Source: Rhizobiales bacterium 64-17
GTDB taxonomy: Bacteria > Pseudomonadota > Alphaproteobacteria > Rhizobiales > Xanthobacteraceae
NCBI GenBank assembly: GCA_001899285.1
Contig: MKWA01000007.1
Location: forward strand, 14,188-78,187
Length of the DNA stretch: 64,000 bases
Direction of reading: 5' to 3'
A program made the position numbers and the translations under genes. Positions within the stretch are counted from its first letter, which is position 1. Each line of letters starts with the position of its first letter. The notes below the pieces were generated by a model. That model made no database searches. It was not told the origin of the DNA and was given only the letters and a program-made list of their open reading frames with translations. This document shows positions 9,717 to 18,147 of the stretch, in pieces.

Positions 9717-11116
9717 GCGACATCGCCGCAATCCTGCGGGAGATCGTCGGTGATGGCGGCGTTCTCTCATCGCGCGAGGACTGTGCGGCTTATGACAACG
9801 ATCTGACGAAATCGCCGGGCGGCGCTGTTGCCTGCGTGGTGCGCCCGCGCAGCACCGCCGAGGTCTCGGCCGTGCTGGCCGCCTGTTCCACGATCGACAA
9901 TGTTGCGGTGATCCCGCGCGGCGGCGGCACCGGGCTTGCCGGTGGGGCCACGCCACCGCTCGGGCGCGTCAATGTCGTGCTGTCGCTGGAGCGCATGCGC
10001 GCGGTTCGGGCAATCGATCCGGTCGGCAATGTCATGACCGTCGAGGCCGGCTGCTCGCTGCACGATGCGCAGGCGGCCGCCGTGGCGGAGGGGCGTTTGC
10101 TCGGTCTCGATCATGGCGGGGCGTCGAGCCAGATCGGCGGCAATCTCGCGACCAATGCCGGCGGCAACAATGTGCTGCGCTATGGCATGGCGCGCGATCA
10201 GGTGCTTGGCCTCGAAGTGGTGCTCGCGGATGGGCAGGTGCTCACGCAACTGTCGCCGTTGCGCAAGAACAATGCAGGCTACGACCTCAAGCAGGTGTTC
10301 CTCGGCTCGGAGGGAACGCTGGGCATCATCACCGCTGCTGCGTTGCGGTTGCGGCCGGCGCCGCGCAAGCGTGTCACCGCCTGCGTCGGCCTGACCTCGC
10401 TCGATGCGGTGCTGACGCTGTTCGCCCGCGCACAAGCGGAACTGGGCGAGTCGATCAGCGCATTCGAGGTGATGTCGCGCGCGGCGCTCGATCTGTGCTT
10501 CGCGCACAGCGGCCAGCGTGCGCCGTTCGACACAGTGACATCGTGGACGGTGTTGCTCGAAGCCGATAGCGCGAGCGAGCACTTCGATCTGTCCGGGGCG
10601 GTCGATACGCTGGTCGCGGAAGCGATGGAAGCCGGGCTCGTGGCCGACGGCACCATCGCCGCCAGCGAGGCACAGCGGCAGGCTTTGTGGGCACTGCGCG
10701 AAGGCATTCCGAGCGCGATGATCGAAACGCCCGGCAGCCTGAAAAGCGATACGGCGGTGCCGATCCCGGCCATCGCCGCCTTCGATGCTGCCGCGCGGCA
10801 CGCCGTCGCGGCGGTGGTGCCGGACTGTGTGCCGGCGCCGTTCGGTCATGTTGGCGACGGTAATATCCATTTCAATGTGTTGCCGCCGCCCGGTATGCCG
10901 GGTGACACATTCTCTCGACAATGGCCGGCGCTTGCCCGCGCGATCGAGGATGTGGCGCTGTCGTTTGGCGGTACCGTCAGCGCCGAGCACGGCATCGGAC
11001 TGGTCAAGCGCGATGCGCTCAGCCGCATGCGTTCCGCGACGGAGCTTGCCGTCATGCGGTCGCTGAAGCAGGCGCTCGATCCGCGCGGTCTGCTGAATCC
11101 CGGAAAAATTCTCTAG
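9713..11116 (+). CDS. FAD-linked 2-hydroxyacid dehydrogenase (GlcD-like)
   Basis: 467-residue flavoprotein of the FAD_binding_4 plus FAD-oxidase_C type (glycolate oxidase subunit GlcD, D-lactate dehydrogenase). The FAD site shows PRGGGTGLAGG at 68-78 and GGNLATNAGGNNVLRYG near 142-158; the C-terminal domain has HVGDGNIHFNV near 379 and the EHGIGLVKRD motif near 424. ATG 9713 overlaps the aminotransferase stop (ATGA). Acting after the aminotransferase it could interconvert a 2-oxo acid such as imidazolepyruvate and its 2-hydroxy acid. No GlcE or GlcF partner is present. Ends 10 bases before the convergent MetE-like gene. Confidence 0.87.
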   Translation: MSDIAAILREIVGDGGVLSSREDCAAYDNDLTKSPGGAVACVVRPRSTAEVSAVLAACSTIDNVAVIPRGGGTGLAGGATPPLGRVNVVLSLERMRAVRAIDPVGNVMTVEAGCSLHDAQAAAVAEGRLLGLDHGGASSQIGGNLATNAGGNNVLRYGMARDQVLGLEVVLADGQVLTQLSPLRKNNAGYDLKQVFLGSEGTLGIITAAALRLRPAPRKRVTACVGLTSLDAVLTLFARAQAELGESISAFEVMSRAALDLCFAHSGQRAPFDTVTSWTVLLEADSASEHFDLSGAVDTLVAEAMEAGLVADGTIAASEAQRQALWALREGIPSAMIETPGSLKSDTAVPIPAIAAFDAAARHAVAAVVPDCVPAPFGHVGDGNIHFNVLPPPGMPGDTFSRQWPALARAIEDVALSFGGTVSAEHGIGLVKRDALSRMRSATELAVMRSLKQALDPRGLLNPGKIL

Positions 11117-11126
11117 CGCGTGACTC

Positions 11127-12245
11127 TCAGCGCCAGATCGTCTCGGCGGCCTTCACCACCAGCGACAGCTTCGCGCGCTCGTCCGCCTCCGTCACCGGAT
11201 TGCCGGCCACGGTCGAAGCGAAGCCGCATTGCGGACTGATGGCGAGATGGTCAAGGCCGATATGGCTCGTCGCTTCACGGGTGCGCGTGGCCAGATCGTC
11301 GAGCTTTTCCAGCGCCGGCGTCTTGCTGCTGATGAGACCGAGCACGACGCCCTTGTCCTTGACGAAGCGCAGCGGCTTGAAGTCGCCGGCGCGCTGTGTG
11401 TCGTATTCCAGCAGGAAGTGATTGACCTTGGTGCGGGTGAAAAACCGCTCGGCGACGGATTCGTAGCCGCCGGCGGCGAGATAGTGGCCCTTGAAGTTGC
11501 CGCGGCACATATGCACGCCGAACGCCACGCCAGCGGGCGCGCCGGCAACCGCGTCGTTCAGGCTGTCGATATAAAGGTCGACGAGATGATCCGGCTTCTG
11601 GCCGGCGTCCTCCACCTTCTTGCGGATCGCCGGATCGCACAGCAGCGCGACGGCAACTTCATCGAGCTGGATATAGCGGCATCCGGCCTTGGCCAGTTCG
11701 GTGATTTCCTCGCGGAAGATGCGGCCGAGATCGGCGAAGAATCCCTCGACGGTTGGATACGCTGCCTTGTCGGCGAAATCCGTACAGCGATAGAAGTGCA
11801 TCGTCGACGGCGAGGGCAGGGTGATTTTCGGCGTCACCTTGGTCACGCTCTTGAGGAAGCTGAACTCGTCGAGCGCCAGCGGCTGCCGGCGGGTCAGCTT
11901 GCTTGCCGCATAAGGCGCGGTGAACTCGACCTCATGGCCGTGGTCGTCGCGGAATTTGAACACCGCCGGTTTGATCACGAAGCCGTCGATCCGTTCCACG
12001 AACCGGCCCCAATAGGAGCCGCGGCGAAACTCGCCGTCGGTGACCACCTGCAGCCCCGCCTCTTCCTGCAATTTGACGACATCGCGGATGCAGCGGTCCT
12101 GAATTTGCGCAAAAACGGTATCGTCGATACGTTTCGCCGCATGATCCTTGAACGCCTGTCGCAGTTCCGCCGGACGCAGCAGACTGCCGACATGGTCGGC
12201 GCGGAACGGTGGCTGACCTTTGGTGTTCATGGCCGTGGCGTTCAT
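11127..12245 (-). CDS. MetE C-terminal-like methyltransferase (cobalamin-independent methionine synthase family)
   Basis: 372-residue stand-alone protein matching only the catalytic half of MetE. Zinc ligands are in place: His245 and Cys247 (GVHMCRGN), Glu280 (LEYDTQ) and Cys340 (ISPQCGFAS); the RADHVGSLLRP start and GCRYIQLDEVA are typical. ATG 12245 is chosen since GGGAGAAGG lies at proper distance upstream; the TTG at 12263 would sit on that site. Proteins of this shorter type are often methyltransferases that use other methyl donors or acceptors (for example short MetE homologues acting with corrinoid or betaine-type donors). It is divergent from tetR and shares its operator, which is odd for a methionine gene. 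Confidence 0.85.
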   Translation of the reverse strand: MNATAMNTKGQPPFRADHVGSLLRPAELRQAFKDHAAKRIDDTVFAQIQDRCIRDVVKLQEEAGLQVVTDGEFRRGSYWGRFVERIDGFVIKPAVFKFRDDHGHEVEFTAPYAASKLTRRQPLALDEFSFLKSVTKVTPKITLPSPSTMHFYRCTDFADKAAYPTVEGFFADLGRIFREEITELAKAGCRYIQLDEVAVALLCDPAIRKKVEDAGQKPDHLVDLYIDSLNDAVAGAPAGVAFGVHMCRGNFKGHYLAAGGYESVAERFFTRTKVNHFLLEYDTQRAGDFKPLRFVKDKGVVLGLISSKTPALEKLDDLATRTREATSHIGLDHLAISPQCGFASTVAGNPVTEADERAKLSLVVKAAETIWR

Positions 12246-12267
12246 GACCTTCTCCCGGCTCAAAATT

Positions 12268-12281
12268 CTATAGGCCTATAG
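12268..12281. promoter_or_regulatory. Perfect palindrome, candidate TetR operator
   Basis: CTATAGGCCTATAG is a perfect 14-base palindrome ending one base before the tetR start codon and 23 bases upstream of the divergent MetE-like start. The 10-base word AATTCTATAG that covers its left half (12264-12273) occurs again, inverted, at 12981-12990 upstream of the acyl-CoA synthetase gene. Position and symmetry fit autoregulation by the adjacent TetR protein. Confidence 0.7.
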
Positions 12282-12971
12282 ATGAAGTCTAAGGCGGCAC
12301 AGGTGGTGACGGCAAGAGGGGGCAAAAAGCCGGGAAAATCCGGTCTGCGCGGTAGGCCGCCGGTCGTGGCGACCAAGCGCTCCACCCATCGCCGCGCCGG
12401 GGAAATCACCGATGCCGCGGCGCAGGTGTTCGCGGAACTCGGCTATCACGGTGCGACGACGCAGAAGATCGCCGATCGGCTGCAGATCCGGCAGGCCAGT
12501 CTTTATTATTATTTTCCCTCGAAAGAGGTGGCGCTTGAGCGCGTCTGTCTGCAGGGCGTCGCCGGCTTTTTCGAGACCGCGCAGGCCATTGCGTCGGGGC
12601 CGGGGCGACCCCCGGAACGGCTGGCGGGGCTGATGCGCGCGCATATTTCGCCGATTCTCGACCGTGGCAATTACGTGCGGGTGTTCCTCACGCAGCGCCA
12701 GTTCCTGCCCAATGCCAGTCGCCGCCGGGTCGGCAAATGGTCGCGGGGCCTCGAGCAGATTTTCGAGACAGTGATCCGGGAGGGCATGCGAAGCGGCGAT
12801 TTCCGCTGCGACCTCGATCCGCGCCTGACTGCGCTGGCCATTCTGGGCATGACCAACGCGGTCGCCTCCTGGTACGGCAAGGAAAATGCGTCGATCGAGC
12901 GCATCGGCGGCGAATTCGCTGCGCTGGTCCTCGATGGGCTGAAAGGCCCAGGCCGGAAGGCGCGCCGCTGA
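12282..12971 (+). CDS. TetR family transcriptional regulator
   Basis: 229-residue regulator with a long basic N-terminal arm (residues 1-38, many Lys/Arg), then the TetR helix-turn-helix: EITDAAAQVFAELGYHGATT, QKIADRLQIRQASLYYYFPSKE at about 60-82. The C-terminal ligand domain continues with FFETAQAIASGPGRPPERL and ends with a basic tail. It lies between the MetE-like gene and the acyl-CoA synthetase and probably represses both; the ligand may be the acyl-CoA made by the synthetase, as for FadR/PsrA-type TetR proteins, which is inference. Confidence 0.9.
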   Translation: MKSKAAQVVTARGGKKPGKSGLRGRPPVVATKRSTHRRAGEITDAAAQVFAELGYHGATTQKIADRLQIRQASLYYYFPSKEVALERVCLQGVAGFFETAQAIASGPGRPPERLAGLMRAHISPILDRGNYVRVFLTQRQFLPNASRRRVGKWSRGLEQIFETVIREGMRSGDFRCDLDPRLTALAILGMTNAVASWYGKENASIERIGGEFAALVLDGLKGPGRKARR

Positions 12972-12980
12972 ATTTGATTG

Positions 12981-12996
12981 AGCTATAGAATTCTGT
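12981..12996. promoter_or_regulatory. Second candidate TetR site upstream of the acyl-CoA synthetase
   Basis: CTATAGAATTCTGTGG is an imperfect palindrome (six of eight pairs) in the 76-base gap between tetR and the acyl-CoA synthetase. Its first ten bases are the exact reverse complement of AATTCTATAG from the main operator at 12264-12273. This suggests that the synthetase-liv operon has its own TetR-controlled promoter. Confidence 0.5.
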
Positions 12997-13047
12997 GGTG
13001 GGATCACGCTAGACTGACCGCGAGGAAACGTTCACGGGCCAGACAAG

Positions 13048-14931
13048 ATGACCGGATCACGGACGGTCACGGCGGATGCTCTGCGCGACACGACGGCGCC
13101 GGCGTTGTTGTGCGCGATGGCGCACCATGAGCCGCGCCGCGTGGCGTTCCGCACCAAGCATCTCGGCCTCTATCGCGAACGCAGCTTTCACGACTACGCG
13201 CTGATGGTCGCAAGCGCCGCGATGGCGTTCGACCGGCTCGGCCTCGCCAGAGGCGAGCGCGTCGCGATCATGGGCGACGCCTGCGAGGAATGGCTGATTT
13301 GCGATCAGGCGGCGCAGGCGCTGGGCGCGATTGTCTACGGAATCTATCCGACCGCGTCGGCGGCCGAGGTCGAATATCAGATGCGCGATGGCGGCGCGGC
13401 GATCTTCATTGCCGAAGATCAGGAATATGTCGACAAGCTGCTGCCGCTGATAGACCGGTTGCCGGACGTGCGCGCGGTGATCGTCATCGACGATTCCGCG
13501 ATGTTCGCGTACGACCATCCGAAATTGATGCGTTACGCCGATCTGCTCGCCGGCATCGATGGCGATCTTGGATGGCTCGAACAGAAGGCCGCGCAGGTCG
13601 CGCCCACCGATCCGGCCTTCATCATCTATACGTCCGGCACCACTGGCGCGCCGAAAGGTGCGCTGGTCAGCCATGGCCGGCACCTGGCGGCGGCGGCGAA
13701 TGTCATCACCCATTACCCGACTTTGGCCGATAAGCCGCATCGTACCGTTGCCTATCTGCCGTTGTGCCATATTCTCGGCCGTGACATCGCGGTGACGTTT
13801 CCGCTGATCTCACAGGTGGTGCCGCACTTTGGCGAGGACGTCGAGGATCTCACCACGACGATCTTCGAGGTGGCGCCGACCGTGCTGTTCACGGTGCCGC
13901 GTTATCTGCAGAAATTCGCGGCGCAGATCCTGGTCGGCATTTCCACCTCGTCGCCGCTCAAGCGCGCGAGCTACGATTTCGCCATGCGGCTGGCGCGCCG
14001 GCATGTGCAGAAACTATGGGATGGCACCGCGACCGGCGCAGAAACGGCAGCTTACTGCGCCTGCCAGGCGGCCGTGTTCAAGCCGATCCTCAACAAGCTC
14101 GGGTTCGATCGGCTCGAACTCGTCATCTCCGGTGGCGCGCCGCTGCCGCCGGAAACCATGGCGCTTTGGCAGATGTACGGTGTCAACGTGTTGCAGATGT
14201 ACGGCCAGACCGAGGAGGCGGGCGGCATCGTCACCGGCCAGCAAGGGACGTTCCCGCGGCCCGGTGATGTCGGCGTCGCGCCGGTGGGCTGGGACGTAAA
14301 GCTCGCGGAGACAGGCGAGGTGCTGGTCCGCAGTGCCGACGTGTTCGACGGTTATTGGCGTAATGACGCCGCGACCGACGAGGTGAAAGGCACGGACGGC
14401 TGGCTGCGCACCGGCGACATCGGCGAATGGAAGGACGGCAAGCTGCGGCTGATCGACCGCGCTCGCGATTTCATCGTCACCTCGGGCGGCAAGACCATCT
14501 CGCCGTCGTTCATCGAGAACATCCTGCGCGCCAGCCCTTATGTGGCCGAAGCGGTGGTGTTCGGCCAGGAACGCAAATATCTCGCGGCGTTGATCGAAAT
14601 CGACCTCGACACGGTGTCGGAGTGGGCGCGCAGCAACGACGTGACCTATACCGGTTTCACCAGCCTCGCCACCCATGCGCGGGTGACGCAACTGATCGCG
14701 CAGGAAATCAACAAGGCCAATGCCGAACTGGCCCGCGTGGAGCAGATCAAGGCGTTCCGCATTCTGCCGAAGGCGCTCGATCCTGAAGAGGAGGGCGAGC
14801 CGGTGACGCCGACGCGCAAGGTCAAGCGCGGGCTGATGTACGAACGATTCAAAACGCTGGTCGAGGACATGTATGACGATCAGGAGGCAGCAATCCTTGC
14901 CAAAGAAGTCGGCGATGCGCTGCGTGCCTGA
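13048..14931 (+). CDS. AMP-dependent acyl-CoA synthetase (long-chain fatty acid-CoA ligase family)
   Basis: Activates a carboxylic acid with ATP and CoA through an acyl-adenylate. The 627-residue protein carries the P-loop-like YTSGTTGAPKG at 194-204, the adenylate motif MYGQTEEAGG near 388-397, GWLRTGDIGEWKDGKL, and the hinge-region LIDRARDFIVTSGGKTISP characteristic of the long FadD/LC-FACS branch. Followed after 34 bases by a complete Liv-type importer, so the imported compound is likely an acid that is trapped as its CoA ester, as in known aromatic-acid Liv systems of Rhodopseudomonas. The substrate itself (fatty, branched or aromatic acid) is not evident. Confidence 0.9.
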   Translation: MTGSRTVTADALRDTTAPALLCAMAHHEPRRVAFRTKHLGLYRERSFHDYALMVASAAMAFDRLGLARGERVAIMGDACEEWLICDQAAQALGAIVYGIYPTASAAEVEYQMRDGGAAIFIAEDQEYVDKLLPLIDRLPDVRAVIVIDDSAMFAYDHPKLMRYADLLAGIDGDLGWLEQKAAQVAPTDPAFIIYTSGTTGAPKGALVSHGRHLAAAANVITHYPTLADKPHRTVAYLPLCHILGRDIAVTFPLISQVVPHFGEDVEDLTTTIFEVAPTVLFTVPRYLQKFAAQILVGISTSSPLKRASYDFAMRLARRHVQKLWDGTATGAETAAYCACQAAVFKPILNKLGFDRLELVISGGAPLPPETMALWQMYGVNVLQMYGQTEEAGGIVTGQQGTFPRPGDVGVAPVGWDVKLAETGEVLVRSADVFDGYWRNDAATDEVKGTDGWLRTGDIGEWKDGKLRLIDRARDFIVTSGGKTISPSFIENILRASPYVAEAVVFGQERKYLAALIEIDLDTVSEWARSNDVTYTGFTSLATHARVTQLIAQEINKANAELARVEQIKAFRILPKALDPEEEGEPVTPTRKVKRGLMYERFKTLVEDMYDDQEAAILAKEVGDALRA

Positions 14932-14965
14932 GCAAAAAGAAATCGGACACTGAAACGGGGAGGCA

Positions 14966-16126
14966 ATGAACATGCGATCTTCGATGATACTGGCGGCAGG
15001 ACTGGCCACCGCTCTCGTGACGCCGGCTTTGGCGCAGGACGCTTATGTGGTCGGCATCACCGCGGCGCTGACCGGGCCACCGGCCAGCACCTATGCGCCG
15101 GCGATCGATGCGTTACGCATCTATATTGACCGGGTGAACAAGGCCGGCGGTGTTAACGGCAAGAAGATCAATCTGGTCATTCAGGACGATTCCGCCGAGC
15201 CGTCCAAGGCGGCGGCGAACGCGAAAAAGCTGCTCACGCAGGACAATGCCGTCCTGATGATCAATGCCAGCCTGTCGTCGACCTATGCGCCTGTCGTCGC
15301 GGAGGCGCGCAATGCCGGCGTGCCGCTGCTGTTCGCCAGCTCCGTCTGTCCGAAGGATGTCTATCCGCCGGCCAAGGAAGGGCAGTTCTGCACCACGGCG
15401 TTTGCCGCGACTTATGACAGCCGTGCGTCGCTCGCCTTCATCAAGGAAACGGCCAAGGAGCCGGTGAAGATCGGCTTCTCGGCCATGGCGATCCCGCTGT
15501 CGCGCGGCGAGATCGACTTCGCTGAAAGTCAGGCCGGCCCGCTTGGCATGACCGCGGTGGACAAGGAGATCATCCCGCCGCCGACGGCCGACTACACGCC
15601 GTTCGCCACCAAGATCAAGGATGCGGGCGCCAACTGGGTGTTCTCCTGGGCGCCGTGGGTGACGCAGGTGCGCACCTTCGAGGCGCTGCGCCGTCTCGGC
15701 TGGACCGGCGACTATGTGACCTGGGCGCATCTCGAAGCCGAGGGCGAACTCAAGCGCATCAAGGACAGCAAGCTCTATGTTGTCGGCGCCAATGCGCTGT
15801 TCGAGGACAATCTGCCAGTGCAGAAGGAGATCGCGGCGGCGGTAAAGGAAGCCGGCGGCAAATATCCGGCCGAGCAGATGACCGAGGGCTGGATCGCCGG
15901 CATGGTGATCGAGGCGGCGATCAAGGGTGCGGGCAAGGATGCCAATGCGGCCAAGATCCAGGCGTCGATGCAGAACCTGAAGGTCGATCTCAAGGGGTTG
16001 CGTGGCGGTCCGATCGAGTGGACTAAGGACAACCACTTCCGCACCAAGCAGTTCTACCGCGTCTATCGCTGGGACGGATCGAAGATCGCGCTGGTCAAGG
16101 ACTGGTTCGCCTACGACGTGAAATAG
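14966..16126 (+). CDS. Liv-type ABC transporter substrate-binding protein
   Basis: 386-residue periplasmic receptor of the branched-chain amino acid/aromatic acid type (peripla_BP_6). Signal peptide MNMRSSMILAAGLATALVTPALAQ-like region (cleavage near residue 23), then VVGITAALTGPPASTYAP, RVNKAGGVNGKKINLVIQDD and the lobe-crossing segments. A GGGGAGG ribosome site precedes the ATG. Lies between the acyl-CoA synthetase and the permeases; the ligand is more likely an organic acid than an amino acid given that neighbour. Confidence 0.9.
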   Translation: MNMRSSMILAAGLATALVTPALAQDAYVVGITAALTGPPASTYAPAIDALRIYIDRVNKAGGVNGKKINLVIQDDSAEPSKAAANAKKLLTQDNAVLMINASLSSTYAPVVAEARNAGVPLLFASSVCPKDVYPPAKEGQFCTTAFAATYDSRASLAFIKETAKEPVKIGFSAMAIPLSRGEIDFAESQAGPLGMTAVDKEIIPPPTADYTPFATKIKDAGANWVFSWAPWVTQVRTFEALRRLGWTGDYVTWAHLEAEGELKRIKDSKLYVVGANALFEDNLPVQKEIAAAVKEAGGKYPAEQMTEGWIAGMVIEAAIKGAGKDANAAKIQASMQNLKVDLKGLRGGPIEWTKDNHFRTKQFYRVYRWDGSKIALVKDWFAYDVK

Positions 16127-16138
16127 CGTCGTTCCATG

Positions 16139-16171
16139 AGCGGGCGTCCGGCGCTATGCCGGCCGCCCGCT
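16139..16171 (+). terminator. GC-rich hairpin after the receptor gene (attenuator-like)
   Basis: AGCGGGCG (16139-16146) pairs with CGCCCGCT (16164-16171), and inside it CCGGC (16148-16152) pairs with GCCGG (16158-16162) around a 5-base loop. Only a short T stretch follows. It lies between the receptor stop and the LivH-type start and probably reduces read-through or protects the receptor mRNA. Confidence 0.6.
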
Positions 16172-16199
16172 GTTTCATCCCGTCCGGATCGCTCACGCC

Positions 16200-17072
16200 G
16201 TGCAACTTGCCGTCAACATTGTCGTCCTCTCGGCGATCTATGCGCTGATCGCCTGCGGCTATGTGCTGATCTATCGCGTCAGCCGGGTGCTGAATCTCGC
16301 CCATGGCGAGTTGATGATGCTCGGCGCTTATCTGCTGCTGACGACGGCGTCGCTGTTCGGCGGCAATCCCTGGATGGCGATCGGCGCGGCGCTGGTTCTA
16401 AGTCTCGTCGTCGGCGTGCTCGTCTATGTGCTGCTGATGCGGAAGATGACCGGCGAGATGGTGCTCGCCGCCGTGCTCACCACGGTGGCCCTCGGCATTC
16501 TGCTACGCGGCGTGATGGTGCTGATCTGGTCGGCGCAGCAGCAATATCCGGGGCAGGCGCTCGGTTTTTCCAACCCGGCATTGGTGCTGCCGGGCGGCGC
16601 GCGCATTTCTCTGATGGCGGCGCTCCTGGTCGGCGTCACCGCCGCGACCTATCTTGGCCTCTTCATCTTTTTGCGGTTCGGCCGCTGGGGCGTGCGCATG
16701 CGCGCGGCCGGTCAGAATCCGCTGCTGGCGGCGCAGCGCGGCATCAATCTGCACGCGATCTACGCGCTGGCTTGGGGGCTCTCGACGTTCACCGGTTCGA
16801 TTGCCGGCATGCTGATGGCGCTCGATTCCGGCCTCACCAGTTCCATGATGATCATCGGGTTGAAGGCGTTTCCGGCGGCGCTGGTCGGCGGTCTCGACAG
16901 TCTGGTCGGTGCGCTGATCGGCGCGGCGATCATCGGCGCCAGTGAGGTGCTGTCGATCCAGTATATCGATCCGCTGCTGTCCGACGTCATCCCATTCCTC
17001 GTCCTGATTGTCATGCTGGTGCTGCGGCCGTGGGGCCTCTTTGGCACGCGCGAGGAGCTCGACCGTGTCTAG
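16200..17072 (+). CDS. Liv-type ABC permease (LivH family)
   Basis: 290-residue membrane subunit with about eight hydrophobic helices. The N-terminus AIYALIACGYVLIYRVSRVLNL and the following AHGELMMLGAYL are diagnostic for LivH proteins, as is GVRMRAAGQNPLLAAQRGI in the coupling-helix region. It begins with GTG at 16200; no ATG lies nearby and the frame upstream contains the hairpin. Overlaps the next permease by eight bases. Confidence 0.9.
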   Translation: MQLAVNIVVLSAIYALIACGYVLIYRVSRVLNLAHGELMMLGAYLLLTTASLFGGNPWMAIGAALVLSLVVGVLVYVLLMRKMTGEMVLAAVLTTVALGILLRGVMVLIWSAQQQYPGQALGFSNPALVLPGGARISLMAALLVGVTAATYLGLFIFLRFGRWGVRMRAAGQNPLLAAQRGINLHAIYALAWGLSTFTGSIAGMLMALDSGLTSSMMIIGLKAFPAALVGGLDSLVGALIGAAIIGASEVLSIQYIDPLLSDVIPFLVLIVMLVLRPWGLFGTREELDRV

Positions 17073-18147
17073 CCGCACGCCGCGCGCCAGCGGCTATTTC
17101 CGCACCGGCTACGCGCAGCAGTTCGCGCTGCTGCAGACGCGGCTGGAAACGCGCAGCCTTGTTCTGTTCGTCATTGCCTTGTTTGCTTTCCCGTTCTTCG
17201 CGAGTGCGTTCTATATCGACCTCGCCAGTCAGGTCTTCCTCGCCGCGATCGGCGCGCTCGCCTTGATGCTGCTGACCGGTTATGCGGGACAAATCTCGCT
17301 CGGTCACGCCGGACTGCTGTGCGCCGGCGCATTCACTACCGGTATTCTCGCGCAGGAACTCCATGCGCCGTTCTGGATCACGGTGCCGGCCGCGACGCTG
17401 GTGGGCGCGCTGCTCGGCGTCGTATTCGGCCTGCCGTCGCTGCGGCTGCGCGGACTTTATCTCGCGGTGTCGACGCTCGCCTTACACTTTGTCGTTGTCT
17501 ATCTCGGCGGCGAATATGAATCGAAGCGCGGCTTCTCCACCGGCATCACGCTGGATGCGCCGACCATCGGCGGATGGACGATCTATGGCGGCAAGGTCTG
17601 GTATTTCATCCTGCTCGCCGGTGCGGCGCTGACGTTGTGGATCTGCCTCAATCTGCTGCGCGGGCGCACCGGCCGGGCCTGGCGCGCCGTGCACGCGCAC
17701 GAGACGGTGGCGGCGGCGCTCGGCATCAACGTCGCCGCGCAGAAGCTGCTCGCCTTCGTCATTTCGTCGGCGCTCACCGCGATGTCCGGTGCGCTGTTTG
17801 CTTATTATCGCGGCTTTGTTTCGGTCGAGGCGTTTTCGCTGTTCCTGTCGATCCAGTATGTGGCGATGATCATCATCGGCGGCATGGGCTCCCTCTTGGG
17901 CGCGATTCTCGGCGCGGCGTTCGTCACGATCTTTCCCTATGCGATCGAAGCGGCGCTGATGCGTCTGCCCGACGCGCAGAGCTACGCCGGCGTGCTGTTC
18001 GCCGTGAATTATGCCGCGTTCGGCGTGGTGATGATCCTGTTCCTGCTGTTCGAGCCGCTCGGCCTCGTCGGCGTCTGGCGCCGGTTGCAGACCTACTTCC
18101 TGCTGTGGCCGTTCAAGCACCGGCCGCTGGAGCGGGGCCGCAAATGA
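17065..18147 (+). CDS. Liv-type ABC permease (LivM family)
   Basis: 360-residue membrane subunit. After an N-terminal soluble stretch it has FLAAIGALALMLLTGYAGQISLGHA, the LivM signature near residues 70-95, then LRGLYLAVSTLALHFV and GRAWRAVHAHETVAAALGINV. GTG 17065 is preferred: it follows GAGGAG at good spacing and overlaps the LivH-type stop, while the ATG at 17008 lies well inside the upstream gene. Partner of the preceding permease. Confidence 0.88.
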   Translation: MSSRTPRASGYFRTGYAQQFALLQTRLETRSLVLFVIALFAFPFFASAFYIDLASQVFLAAIGALALMLLTGYAGQISLGHAGLLCAGAFTTGILAQELHAPFWITVPAATLVGALLGVVFGLPSLRLRGLYLAVSTLALHFVVVYLGGEYESKRGFSTGITLDAPTIGGWTIYGGKVWYFILLAGAALTLWICLNLLRGRTGRAWRAVHAHETVAAALGINVAAQKLLAFVISSALTAMSGALFAYYRGFVSVEAFSLFLSIQYVAMIIIGGMGSLLGAILGAAFVTIFPYAIEAALMRLPDAQSYAGVLFAVNYAAFGVVMILFLLFEPLGLVGVWRRLQTYFLLWPFKHRPLERGRK

